Part shown: positions 24,719 to 33,366 of the stretch, piece after piece
Position numbering within the stretch: the first letter of the stretch is position 1
Layout of the letters: the number at the start of each line of letters is the position of its first letter
NCBI GenBank assembly: GCA_946478975.1
Contig: CAMLEO010000019.1
Coordinates: 1 to 41,307, forward strand
DNA length: 41,307 nucleotides
Reading direction: 5' to 3'
DNA from: an uncultured Steroidobacter sp.
Lineage (GTDB): Bacteria; Pseudomonadota; Gammaproteobacteria; Steroidobacterales; Steroidobacteraceae
Notes under the pieces: generated by a model
Database searches by the model: none
What the model saw: the letters and a program-made list of their open reading frames with translations, nothing else
Told to the model about the DNA's origin: nothing
Program-made: the position numbers and the translations under genes

Positions 24719-25750
24719 ATGTCGATGAGGCGAATACCGCGTGACCCGAATCCGCAGATCCTGGAAGAGGCGTCTGCCTGGTTCGTGACATTGCGCACCT
24801 CGGACGCGGCGGCCTCCGCCGCCCGAGACTTTCACGACTGGCTCAAGCGATCTCCAGAGCACATTCGCGCCTATCTTGAAAGAGCCGCCGTTTATGCGGA
24901 CATCCCGGCGCCCGCGCAAGGGCGCACACCGGCGGAATTGATTGCGAAAGCACGCGCCGGCGCGGATGACAATGTGATCTCCCTGAACGTCGAGCGTTCG
25001 GCAAACCGTTCGCAAGCGCCAGCGAGAGCGGGCTCCCGAGCGGCGGTGCGTGTGATGCTGGCGGCATCCCTGCTGATTTGTATCGGCCTGGGTGCGTGGC
25101 TGCAGCTGACTCGCAACACCTACGACACCGGCATCGGCGAGCAGCGAGCCATCACGTTGGACGACGGTTCGATCGTCGAGCTCAACGCACACTCGAAGGT
25201 CCGCATCGACCTCAGTGATCGGCAGCGTGACGTAGAGTTGCTCTTGGGCCAGGCGTTGTTTCGTGTGGCAAAGGATCATGCTCGACCGTTCATCGTGCAC
25301 GCTGGTACGGCAAGCGTGCGGGCCGTGGGCACGCAGTTTGATGTCAATCGCAAGAGCAAGGGCACCACGGTAACGGTGCTGGAAGGCCGCGTCGCCGTGG
25401 CTTCGGCGACGGCCTCAGGCAAGGGCGCCGATGCCCTGCTCGTGTCCGGCGAGCAGATGACGGTGACGCCAACCGAGGTGCGCAAGGCGCAGAGCCCGGA
25501 TGTCGCCGCCGCGACTGCGTGGACTCAACACCTGCTCATCTTCGATGGTACGGCCCTGCAGGATGTGCTGGAAGAATTCAGCCGGCATACCGCCCGACGC
25601 ATCGTGATCGATTCGCCCGAGCTCGCCGCGTTGAAGATCAGCGGCCAATATACGTCCACCAATCCCGATTCGTTGTTGCGCTTTCTGAGCTTGCAACCAG
25701 GCGTGATCGTGAGCGAGGTGAACGGCCAGACTCACATCCGCAAGGAATGA
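24719..25750 (+). CDS. FecR-type anti-sigma factor
   Basis: 343 residues. The N-terminal cytoplasmic DUF4880-like part (EEASAWFVTLRTSDAAASAA, RDFHDWLKRSPEHIRAYLE) binds the sigma factor. One membrane helix (about 110-129) follows, then a periplasmic FecR domain (DTGIGEQRAITLDDGSIVEL, RPFIVHAGTASVRAVGTQFD, VTVLEGRVAV). The C-terminal STN-like segment begins FDGTALQDVLEEFSRHTARR and would contact the receptor. Start 19 bp or second ATG 25 bp after the sigma region; the second (24725) has better spacing to AAGGA. It works with the sigma factor before it and the receptor after it. Confidence 0.92.
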   Translation: MSMRRIPRDPNPQILEEASAWFVTLRTSDAAASAARDFHDWLKRSPEHIRAYLERAAVYADIPAPAQGRTPAELIAKARAGADDNVISLNVERSANRSQAPARAGSRAAVRVMLAASLLICIGLGAWLQLTRNTYDTGIGEQRAITLDDGSIVELNAHSKVRIDLSDRQRDVELLLGQALFRVAKDHARPFIVHAGTASVRAVGTQFDVNRKSKGTTVTVLEGRVAVASATASGKGADALLVSGEQMTVTPTEVRKAQSPDVAAATAWTQHLLIFDGTALQDVLEEFSRHTARRIVIDSPELAALKISGQYTSTNPDSLLRFLSLQPGVIVSEVNGQTHIRKE

Positions 25751-25762
25751 AATCGCACGCCC

Positions 25763-25794
25763 GCATATATATTTTTTTGCCCGGAGCGCTCTAC
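25763..25794 (+). promoter_or_regulatory. Shared upstream block B (before the TonB receptor gene)
   Basis: Same layout as block A at 24131-24162: ATATATAT, a T-run, and GCGCTCTAC at the same distance. It lies in the gap between the anti-sigma and receptor genes, which suggests a second promoter used by the ECF sigma factor. Confidence 0.45.
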
Positions 25795-25863
25795 GTGCCC
25801 AGAAGTCCGTCGCGCCATCAGACGACGGCCATGACAACCCTCAACCGGGGACTGGGAGCGATC

Positions 25864-28800
25864 ATGCGTATGAGCGTGCTGGCGGCTGCGATTTCAACCG
25901 CGCTGGTGAGTTTTGCGTTGGCGGATCCGGCCAACGCGGCGATCAAGGTACCCACCAACATCCCTCCGCAAGGGCTCGACAGCGCCTTGCGAGAGCTGGC
26001 CGCGGACCGACGTTTGCAGATTCTTTATACGACGCAGAGCGTGTCCAATCGACAGACTCCGGGTGCGGTCGGCGATTTGACCGTCGCCGAGGCGCTCGAT
26101 CGAATTCTGGGAGGCACCGATCTGATGTTTCGTTATGCGGACGACAGCACGATCGCAATCATGCCTCGCAACGAGCGCACGGAAGCCCAGAGCACGGGCG
26201 CGGCTGTGAATTCCGCTCCCAATGCAGCCGGCGAAAACAAACATTCCTTTTGGGCGCGCCTGGCGCAGTTGCAGACGACGCCTTCGACACAGGCACAGGT
26301 CGAGGCTTCAGCGCCGCCTGCGAATGCGGCGGCAGAGCTGACCGAGATCGTCGTCACTGGATCGCGCATTCAACGACGAGACGCCACGGCAGTAGGTCCA
26401 CTCACGACCGTGAGCGCTGAAGACATGGCGCTGGCAGCGCCGACCTCGGTGGGCGACCTGCTGCAGTCATTGCCGTCGGTGGGTGTGAGTTTGAACTCGA
26501 ACGGCAGCCAGGGAACCTCCTTCGGCGTGAGCTCCATCAACCTGCGCTATCTCGGCAGTGCCGAGGGTTCGGGCAATCGAACGCTCGTGCTGCTCGATGG
26601 CCACCGCTTTGTGAATGCCGTCGGCGGACGGGGATTTCGTGACTTCGTCGACTTGAACACGATTCCACTGGGCATGGTCGATCGAATCGAGGTGCTGAAG
26701 GACGGCGCCTCCGCGATCTACGGCGCCGATGCCATCGCCGGCGTGGTCAACATCCAGACCAAGCGTGCAGTCGATGGATTCGAGGGCGATGTTCGCTACG
26801 GCGTGAGCGATGAGGGCGATGCCGACAACTACAGCGGCTTTGTGAACTGGGGCGCCACTGCCGGAAAATTCTCGACCTTGCTGTCGGCCAGTTATAGCGA
26901 CACCAAAGCGATTCTCACAACATCCCGCACACTTACCACGCGTGCGCTGACGCCCTTGACCGCACCGCCGCCGAGCGACCGCGGCCTGTTCACACTGCCG
27001 CGTCTTGCCAACAATGTTTATTTCGGCACGCCGGCGGGCTTTGGAACCTCATCGATCACACCCATTCCCGGAGCGATGCCCGGCAGCGCTGCCACGGCGG
27101 ATGATGCCTTTCGCATCGCGACCTTGCCCGCGGACGACTACAATCAGATGGTGCAAGGCTTGTATGCGTCGGGACCGAGCGAGCGTTTCGGCTTGTTTGG
27201 TCGTGTGTCGTATGAGTTGACCGACGCTGTGAGCGCACGCATCGAAGCGCTGTATTCCGAGCGCACCTCCGAGCAGATGCTGTCTCCGCCGACCCTGGAC
27301 ATTCGCGGCGCCAACGGCTTCGGGATCGCGGCCGATCAGCAGTTCAACCCGTTCGGTACCGCCAACGGCGTGGCGTCGGCCAACGCGCTGGCTTTCGGTG
27401 CCGACCCGAGTGTCCCGGCGGCGAGCCGCAACGCCTTTCGCATTCAGCGATTGTTGTTCGACGTGGGCAACCGCAGCCAGCAACAAGACATCGACACGCG
27501 ACGCTTTGCCGCCGCGCTGGAAGGTCACAGCGACGTGTTCGGGCGCAACTGGACCTGGGAGCTGTTCGGTTCCTGGTCCAGGAATCATGCCGATTTCAAT
27601 TCTTACAATCAGATCAACCTGGAGAGCGTGTATCTGTCGCAGCTGTCGCCGGCGGCTTGCGCTGCCGTGTCGGGCTGCGTCCCGGTAAATTTGTTCGGGG
27701 CGATGACCCAGGCCCAGGCGGACTACGTGCGCTACAACGCAGTGGATCAGCAAACGGCCAGGCAAACAAATGCCGCGTTCAATGTATCGAGCGAGCTCTT
27801 TGCTTTGCCCGCAGGCCCGCTGGGTATCGCGGCCGGCTACGAATATCGGCGCGAGTCCGCATCCGACCTTCCGGATGTGTTCGCCGCGACTCCTTCGAGC
27901 GTGTTGCCGCTCGTCGGCGGGGTTGCGCAATTGCCGACGACGCATGTGACGCGCAGTCCCACGAGCGGCTCATATGACCTGCACGAGGTGTATGCGGAGA
28001 CTGCGGTGCCGCTGCTGAAGGGCGTGCCGGGAATATACAGCTTGGATGTGGATGCCGCCGTTCGTTACTCCAGATATTCCACTGTCGGCGGCAAGGCAAC
28101 CACCAAGTTTGGTGTGGCCTATAGACCTATCGAAGACCTGCTGGTTCGCGGGACCTACAGCCAGGGCTTCCGTGCACCATCGATCCTCGAACTGTTTCAA
28201 GGCGAGCGCCAGATCAACTTTCAAGGCGTGGATCCGTGCAATGGCGGCGGTGCGGGTCGACCCGGCTGCGTCGGCGTGCCGACCACGTACAACCAGGCGC
28301 AATTCAACAACGGGCTGATCGCCGGCGTTACCGCGGGCAATCAGAAGCTCGAGCCGGAAACCGCGGATACATATTCGGCCGGGCTCGCGTTCACGCCTTC
28401 GGCCATCGAGGGGCTCACCCTTACGGCGGATTGGTTCGAGATCAAGGTTGACGATGCCATTGCCACCAACAGTGCTACCAATATCCTGAATTCATGTGCG
28501 AATCTGGGAATCTTCTGCGATCTCATCGCGCGCGGCTCACTGGGCGAAGTCGTGCAATTGCGGCAGGCGGTCGTCAACTTGAGCCGCATCGAAGTGGCCG
28601 GCGTCGACGCCAGTGCTCGTTATCGATTGCGCACCGATATCGGCAGTTTCGAGGCGGCGCTCGATGTTTCCTATCTGGATACGTTCAAGACGTTCATACC
28701 GCAGCCGGATGGTTCGATCGCCGTGGATGAACGCGCCGGCAAGTCCGATCAGCCGCGATCCACTTTCCCGCATTGGAAGTCCCAGGCATCGCTGCGCTAC

Positions 28801-29085
28801 AACGCAGATCTGCTGGGGCTCTCCTGGAAGACGCGCTACATCGGTTCCAGCCGCGACATTCCCGGCAACGCCGTCAATGGCGGACACCTGCAGGAAATTT
28901 TCTACCACGATTTGCAGGCGACGCTCGATCTCCCATCCCGCGGGCTGAACTTCGCCGTGGGCGTGGACAATGTTTTCGATCAGATGCCGCCGGCTTCGGC
29001 GGCCAACAATCCCATCAACTTCGATATCTACACGTACGATATCCGGGGGCGATATTTCTACGTGAAGGCCGGCGCGAAGTTCTGA
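25864..29085 (+). CDS. TonB-dependent outer-membrane receptor/transducer with STN domain
   Basis: 1073 residues. A Sec signal (about 1-26, ending ANAA) is followed by an STN signalling domain at about 30-90 (IPPQGLDSALRELAADRRLQ, DLTVAEALDRILGGTDL), an Ala-rich linker, the plug domain (TEIVVTGSRIQRRDAT, DGHRFVNAV, RIEVLKDGASAIYGADAIAG) and a beta-barrel ending in a C-terminal aromatic strand (YFYVKAGAKF). The STN domain marks it as a FecA-like signal transducer for the adjacent sigma/FecR pair. Ligand unknown; the following hydrolase and CitMHS genes hint at an ester, peptide or carboxylate-containing compound. ATG 25864 has GGGAG; ATG 25831 is possible. Confidence 0.93.
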   Translation: MRMSVLAAAISTALVSFALADPANAAIKVPTNIPPQGLDSALRELAADRRLQILYTTQSVSNRQTPGAVGDLTVAEALDRILGGTDLMFRYADDSTIAIMPRNERTEAQSTGAAVNSAPNAAGENKHSFWARLAQLQTTPSTQAQVEASAPPANAAAELTEIVVTGSRIQRRDATAVGPLTTVSAEDMALAAPTSVGDLLQSLPSVGVSLNSNGSQGTSFGVSSINLRYLGSAEGSGNRTLVLLDGHRFVNAVGGRGFRDFVDLNTIPLGMVDRIEVLKDGASAIYGADAIAGVVNIQTKRAVDGFEGDVRYGVSDEGDADNYSGFVNWGATAGKFSTLLSASYSDTKAILTTSRTLTTRALTPLTAPPPSDRGLFTLPRLANNVYFGTPAGFGTSSITPIPGAMPGSAATADDAFRIATLPADDYNQMVQGLYASGPSERFGLFGRVSYELTDAVSARIEALYSERTSEQMLSPPTLDIRGANGFGIAADQQFNPFGTANGVASANALAFGADPSVPAASRNAFRIQRLLFDVGNRSQQQDIDTRRFAAALEGHSDVFGRNWTWELFGSWSRNHADFNSYNQINLESVYLSQLSPAACAAVSGCVPVNLFGAMTQAQADYVRYNAVDQQTARQTNAAFNVSSELFALPAGPLGIAAGYEYRRESASDLPDVFAATPSSVLPLVGGVAQLPTTHVTRSPTSGSYDLHEVYAETAVPLLKGVPGIYSLDVDAAVRYSRYSTVGGKATTKFGVAYRPIEDLLVRGTYSQGFRAPSILELFQGERQINFQGVDPCNGGGAGRPGCVGVPTTYNQAQFNNGLIAGVTAGNQKLEPETADTYSAGLAFTPSAIEGLTLTADWFEIKVDDAIATNSATNILNSCANLGIFCDLIARGSLGEVVQLRQAVVNLSRIEVAGVDASARYRLRTDIGSFEAALDVSYLDTFKTFIPQPDGSIAVDERAGKSDQPRSTFPHWKSQASLRYNADLLGLSWKTRYIGSSRDIPGNAVNGGHLQEIFYHDLQATLDLPSRGLNFAVGVDNVFDQMPPASAANNPINFDIYTYDIRGRYFYVKAGAKF

Positions 29086-29094
29086 GCCAATGCC

Positions 29095-31041
29095 ATGACG
29101 GGCAGCGAATCTCATCCAGAAGATCGACGCATTACTCGCCGCGAGCTCGGGATGCGTTTCCTGCAGCTTGCAGCGCTCGTGGGGCTGCCGTCGCGGCTGG
29201 CGGCTTCGGAGCGAGGCGAATTTGAGACGACGGTAGAGCGCGATGTGATGGTGGCAATGCGCGACGGCGTTCGGCTTGCCACGGACATATATCATCCGTC
29301 CCGTGACGGGCAGGCGATCGCGACGCCGTGTCCGGTGATTCTGGAGCGCACGCCGTACGGAAAATCCCAAGCAGGAACGCGCCATGCGAGTGCTTCGATT
29401 GCACGGATGTTTGCAAGCCATGGATATGTCGTCGTACATCAGGACACTCGCGGCCGCGGCAACTCCGAAGGCGAGTACGTCAAGTACTTGAGCGACGCGG
29501 CAGATGGTTACGACTGCTGCGCTTGGATCGTGAAGCAGCCCTGGTGCAATGGGAAGATCGGCGCGCAGGGTCTTTCGTACGGTGCGCACACGGTAAGCGC
29601 ACTCGCAAGCGCAGGTGCGCCGGGCATTGCCGCGATGTTCCTGGATTCGGGTGGATTCTCCAACGCCTACCAAGGGGGGATCCGACAGGGCGGGGCGTTC
29701 GAGATGAAACAAGTGACCTGGGCGTACAACCAGGCGCTCGAAGCGCCCGAAGTGCGGGCGGATCCCAAAAAGATGGCCGCACTGAAAGCGGTGGATCTGA
29801 AAGCGTGGTTTGCAGATCTGCCGTGGCGGCGCGGTCATTCGCCATTGAGCGCAGTGCCGGAATACGAGCGCTATGTGTTCGATCAATGGGAGGCGGGCGC
29901 CTTCGACGATTTCTGGAAACAACCCGGCATCTATGCGCAGGGCAGCTATGAAAGATTCAGCGATGCGCCCATGCTCTGGATGTCTTCGTGGTACGACCCG
30001 TATCCGCGCACGGCGACGGACAACTACGTTGCGCTGTCGAGGTCGAAACGGGGTCCGGTGCGTTTGATTCTCGGGCCGTGGACTCACGGCAACAACCATC
30101 AAAGCTTCGCGGGCGACGTCGATTTCGGGCCTGCGGCCGTACTTGCAGGGAACATTGCACCCGATCTCATCGCGTTGAGAAAACGTTGGTTCGATCATTA
30201 CTTGAAGGGTGAGCTCAACGGCGTCGAGCGTGAGCCCGCCGTGCGTATATTTGTAATGGGTGGCGGCAGTGGCCGCCGCAACAGCGATGGTCGCATGGAG
30301 CATGGAGGCCGCTGGCGAGCCGAGCCCGCATGGCCCCTGCCCGGTACGCGGATCACTCGATTCTTTCTCACTGCACAGGGCCAGCTCGATGAGCGCGAGC
30401 CGCAAATCGAGGCCGCGAGCCGCGTCTTCACCTACGATCCTCGTCATCCCGTGCCGACGGTGGGTGGCACAGTGACGTCTGGTCAGCCGCTCATGGTGGG
30501 CGGCGCGTTCGATCAGCGGGAAGGTGCGCAGTTCTATGGCTCGCAACAGCCGGGCCGCGCGTTGGCCGATCGCCCCGATGTGCTCGTGTTTCAGACTGCG
30601 CCCCTGACGGCGGATGTCGAAATCACCGGCGCGATCGAGGCGGAGCTGTGGATTGCGTCGAGCTGTCCAGACACGGATTTCACGATCAAACTGATCGATG
30701 TCCATCCGCCCAATGCAGATTACCCCCAAGGATTTGCAATGAACCTCACCGATGGCATCCTCCGCTGCCGCTACCGCGACTCCTGGACGCGGCCGTCGAT
30801 GATGGAGCCGGGGCGGCCGTACAAGATCCGGGTCACGGCCTTCCCCACCTCGAACCGCTTCGTGGCCGGACACCGCATTCGACTGGATGTTTCTTCCAGC
30901 AATTTTCCGCATTTCGACATCAATCCCAACAGCGGCGAAGCGGAAGGCCGCTGGCGGAGCCTGCGGGTCGCGACCAATACGGTCTTCACCAACGCGTCGC
31001 ATCCCTCCAGCGTGTTTCTTCCTGTCATCCGCGCGCCATGA
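29095..31041 (+). CDS. Exported CocE/NonD (X-Pro dipeptidyl-peptidase S15) family hydrolase
   Basis: A 648-residue serine hydrolase. The N-terminus has a Tat-like signal (TRRELGMRFLQLAALVG), so it is probably periplasmic. The alpha/beta-hydrolase core includes VMVAMRDGVRLATDIYHP, DTRGRGNSEGE, nucleophile Ser161 in QGLSYGAH and a probable catalytic His in LGPWTHGNN. The C-terminal jelly-roll domain typical of CocE/NonD runs from about 430 (AELWIASSCPDTDFTIKL, HRIRLDVSSSNFP). Family members cleave acyl esters or X-Pro peptides. It overlaps the next gene (ATGA) and follows the receptor by 9 bp, so it probably processes the imported ligand. Confidence 0.9.
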   Translation: MTGSESHPEDRRITRRELGMRFLQLAALVGLPSRLAASERGEFETTVERDVMVAMRDGVRLATDIYHPSRDGQAIATPCPVILERTPYGKSQAGTRHASASIARMFASHGYVVVHQDTRGRGNSEGEYVKYLSDAADGYDCCAWIVKQPWCNGKIGAQGLSYGAHTVSALASAGAPGIAAMFLDSGGFSNAYQGGIRQGGAFEMKQVTWAYNQALEAPEVRADPKKMAALKAVDLKAWFADLPWRRGHSPLSAVPEYERYVFDQWEAGAFDDFWKQPGIYAQGSYERFSDAPMLWMSSWYDPYPRTATDNYVALSRSKRGPVRLILGPWTHGNNHQSFAGDVDFGPAAVLAGNIAPDLIALRKRWFDHYLKGELNGVEREPAVRIFVMGGGSGRRNSDGRMEHGGRWRAEPAWPLPGTRITRFFLTAQGQLDEREPQIEAASRVFTYDPRHPVPTVGGTVTSGQPLMVGGAFDQREGAQFYGSQQPGRALADRPDVLVFQTAPLTADVEITGAIEAELWIASSCPDTDFTIKLIDVHPPNADYPQGFAMNLTDGILRCRYRDSWTRPSMMEPGRPYKIRVTAFPTSNRFVAGHRIRLDVSSSNFPHFDINPNSGEAEGRWRSLRVATNTVFTNASHPSSVFLPVIRAP

Positions 31042-32363
31042 TCATGTTGACGCTGCTTGGGTTCGGCATGGTGCTGACGTTCATGACGTTGATCATGACC
31101 AGGCGCGCGTCGCCGCTGGTCGCGCTCATCGGCATCCCCATCCTGTTCGCGGTGATCGCTGGTTTCGGCGGCGAGCAACTCGGCCAGATGATGCTCGAAG
31201 GCATTCGCCTGCTGGCGCCCACGGGTGTGATGCTGATGTTCGCGATTCTCTATTTCGGCATCATGATCGATGCGGGTTTGTTCGATCCCATCGTCCAGCG
31301 GATTCTGCGCAGCGTCGGCAACGATCCAATGAAGGTGATGGTTGGCACTGCGCTGCTCGCGGCGCTCGTTTCTCTCGATGGGGATGGGTCGACCACGTAC
31401 ATGATCACGGTGGCTTCCGTCCTGCCGCTGTATCAACGGCTCGGCATGAATCCTCTGAACCTCACTTGTGTGACGATCCTCGCCAGCGGCGTGATGAATC
31501 TCACACCCTGGGGCGGTCCGCTCGCGCGCGCATCGACGGCGTTGCATGTGGATCCCGCGGAGGTGTTCGTGCCGATGATTCCCGTGTTGGGCGTCGGTGT
31601 CGCGGGCGTATTGGGTCTCGCCTATGTGCTGGGCGTGCGCGAGCGCCGACGCTTGGGCAAGGTGATGTTGAACGCGCCGCCGCTATCTGACACAGCCCTG
31701 CGGCCCCTCAATGATGAGCCTGATGCTGCGTCGGTCTTGAAGCGTCCGGGATTGCGCTGGTTCAATGGGCTGTTGACCGTGGCGCTCATCGCGGGGTTGG
31801 TCGTGGGTCTGTTGCCGCTGCCAGTGTTATTCATGCTGGGCTTCGCGGTTGCGATCCTCATCAACTATCCGCAAGTGTCGGAACAGCGGGCCCGCATCGT
31901 GGCGCACGCCGGCAATGTGATTTCGGTGGTGTCGCTGATTTTTGCCGCAGGCATCTTCACAGGCATTCTGTCGGGCACCGGGATGGTAAAGGCCATGTCC
32001 GAGAGCCTGCTGACCATAGTGCCGCACTCTTGGGCGCCGGCACTCGCGACCATCACGGCACTGGCCAGCATGCCGTTGACCTTCTTCATTTCCAACGATG
32101 CGTTCTATTACGGCGTACTGCCGATCGTGTCCGAAGTTGCCCGCACGGCAGGGATTGCACCGGTAGAAATAGCTCGTGCGTCCCTGATCGGGCAGCCCAT
32201 TCATCTGCTGAGCCCGCTGGTTGCATCGACGTATCTTCTGGTCGGGCTTGCGGGCGTGGAGTTTGGCGACCATCAGAGGTTCACGCTCAAGTGGGCGACA
32301 GGCGTGTGCCTGGTGATGATGCTCGCGGCGCTGATGCTTGGTTTGTTTCCGCTGATGGCGTAA
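31038..32363 (+). CDS. CitMHS-family citrate/metal-citrate type transporter
   Basis: A 441-residue inner-membrane protein with about 11-12 hydrophobic helices, as in Bacillus CitM/CitH. Family-like segments are ILYFGIMIDAGLFDPIV, LDGDGSTTYMITVASVLPLY, NLTPWGGPLARA and FISNDAFYYGVLPIV. CitM-type carriers import citrate bound to a divalent metal with protons. Its ATG overlaps the stop of the hydrolase (ATGA), so the two are co-translated. In this context it may take up the acid released by the hydrolase, possibly as a metal complex (inference). Confidence 0.9.
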   Translation: MIMLTLLGFGMVLTFMTLIMTRRASPLVALIGIPILFAVIAGFGGEQLGQMMLEGIRLLAPTGVMLMFAILYFGIMIDAGLFDPIVQRILRSVGNDPMKVMVGTALLAALVSLDGDGSTTYMITVASVLPLYQRLGMNPLNLTCVTILASGVMNLTPWGGPLARASTALHVDPAEVFVPMIPVLGVGVAGVLGLAYVLGVRERRRLGKVMLNAPPLSDTALRPLNDEPDAASVLKRPGLRWFNGLLTVALIAGLVVGLLPLPVLFMLGFAVAILINYPQVSEQRARIVAHAGNVISVVSLIFAAGIFTGILSGTGMVKAMSESLLTIVPHSWAPALATITALASMPLTFFISNDAFYYGVLPIVSEVARTAGIAPVEIARASLIGQPIHLLSPLVASTYLLVGLAGVEFGDHQRFTLKWATGVCLVMMLAALMLGLFPLMA

Positions 32364-32382
32364 GCGGCTGCCATGACGGGCA

Positions 32383-32412
32383 ACGAGATCCTCCCGTTGT
32401 GAAGGATCTCGT
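32383..32412. terminator. Bidirectional hairpin terminator
   Basis: ACGAGATCCT and AGGATCTCGT form a perfect 10-bp stem around a 10-nt loop, between the convergent ends of the CitMHS and alpha/beta-hydrolase genes. There is no strong T-run. Confidence 0.6.
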
Positions 32413-32430
32413 GCCGTGGCCACGAAGCGA

Positions 32431-33219
32431 TCAGGAACTGGTCTTGGCAGCTTCCGCCGTTGCGGCCTTCTCGATGATCTCTGCAACTTCACGCGGATGG
32501 GAAACCATCACGACGTGAGAGGCGCCGTTGACGACCACGGTTTGTTTGGAATGCGCCCGCTCGGCCATGAAGCCCAGCGCCTGCGGAGGAATGTTTTTAT
32601 CCTGGTCGCCGTAGATGAACCACGCCGGCGTGGTTTTCCAGGCGGGCTGGCCGGCAGGTTCGCTCAATGCGGCGTTGGTGATCGGGCGCTGCGTGGCCGC
32701 CATCAGCTTCGCATCCTTCTTCGGCACATCGGCCGCGAACTGATCCGGAAATTTATCCTGCTGGATGTATAGATCCTTGCCGCCATCCGCCAACGCGACC
32801 GGCGGCGCAAGCGTGGGCCCGAGCGTGCTGCCCGGAAATTTTCCCGAAAGCGCCAGCGCGGTTTCGCTGGTCTCCGGCGCGAACGCGGCGACGTACACGA
32901 GCGACTTGACGTTCTGATGCCCGCTGGCAGCGGCGCTGATCACCATGCCGCCGTAAGAGTGGCCGACCAGCACGACGGGCGAGGAAATGCTCGCGACGAT
33001 GCTCGCAACGTAGCTTGCATCGCCTTGCACCGATCGCAGCGGATTTGCGGCCGCGACCACCGGATAGCCGTGCGATTCGAGAATCTTGATGACGCCATTC
33101 CAGCTCGACGCGTCGGCGAAGGCGCCGTGCACGAGCACGATGGTGGGGCGCTCGGCCGCATGGGCGAACGAGCCGATGAGGCTGGCGCTCAATGCCAGCG
33201 CAAGGGCGGGTTTCTTCAT
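32431..33219 (-). CDS. Exported alpha/beta hydrolase
   Basis: 262 residues with a Sec signal (about 1-22, ending AHAA). The alpha/beta-hydrolase fold is seen in IVLVHGAFADASSWNGV (oxyanion His-Gly), nucleophile Ser88 in VGHSYGGMV, Asp in WFIYGDQDKNIP and His in NGASHVVMVSHP. This subgroup (AB_hydrolase_6, EstC-like) includes esterases of unknown natural substrate. Start ATG 33219 follows GAGGAG; the frame is open 30 bp further but without a signal peptide there. It is convergent with the CitMHS gene and expressed alone. Confidence 0.9.
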   Translation of the reverse strand: MKKPALALALSASLIGSFAHAAERPTIVLVHGAFADASSWNGVIKILESHGYPVVAAANPLRSVQGDASYVASIVASISSPVVLVGHSYGGMVISAAASGHQNVKSLVYVAAFAPETSETALALSGKFPGSTLGPTLAPPVALADGGKDLYIQQDKFPDQFAADVPKKDAKLMAATQRPITNAALSEPAGQPAWKTTPAWFIYGDQDKNIPPQALGFMAERAHSKQTVVVNGASHVVMVSHPREVAEIIEKAATAEAAKTSS

Positions 33220-33366
33220 GATGAGTGATCTCCTCGACAGACGTAACAACCAATTCGAGCGAGATCACAACAGAGAGCGCCATTCCCGGCGATTACACAT
33301 TGGTGTGATTCCGGGGGCTACACCAACGGGTAGGCGGCCGATAACCCGGCAGAGGGAGTGCCGGTG

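Noticed and set aside
28537..31002. An 821-codon minus-strand open frame opposite the receptor and CocE genes
   Set aside because: It crosses the boundary of two well-supported plus-strand genes and shows no protein motifs.
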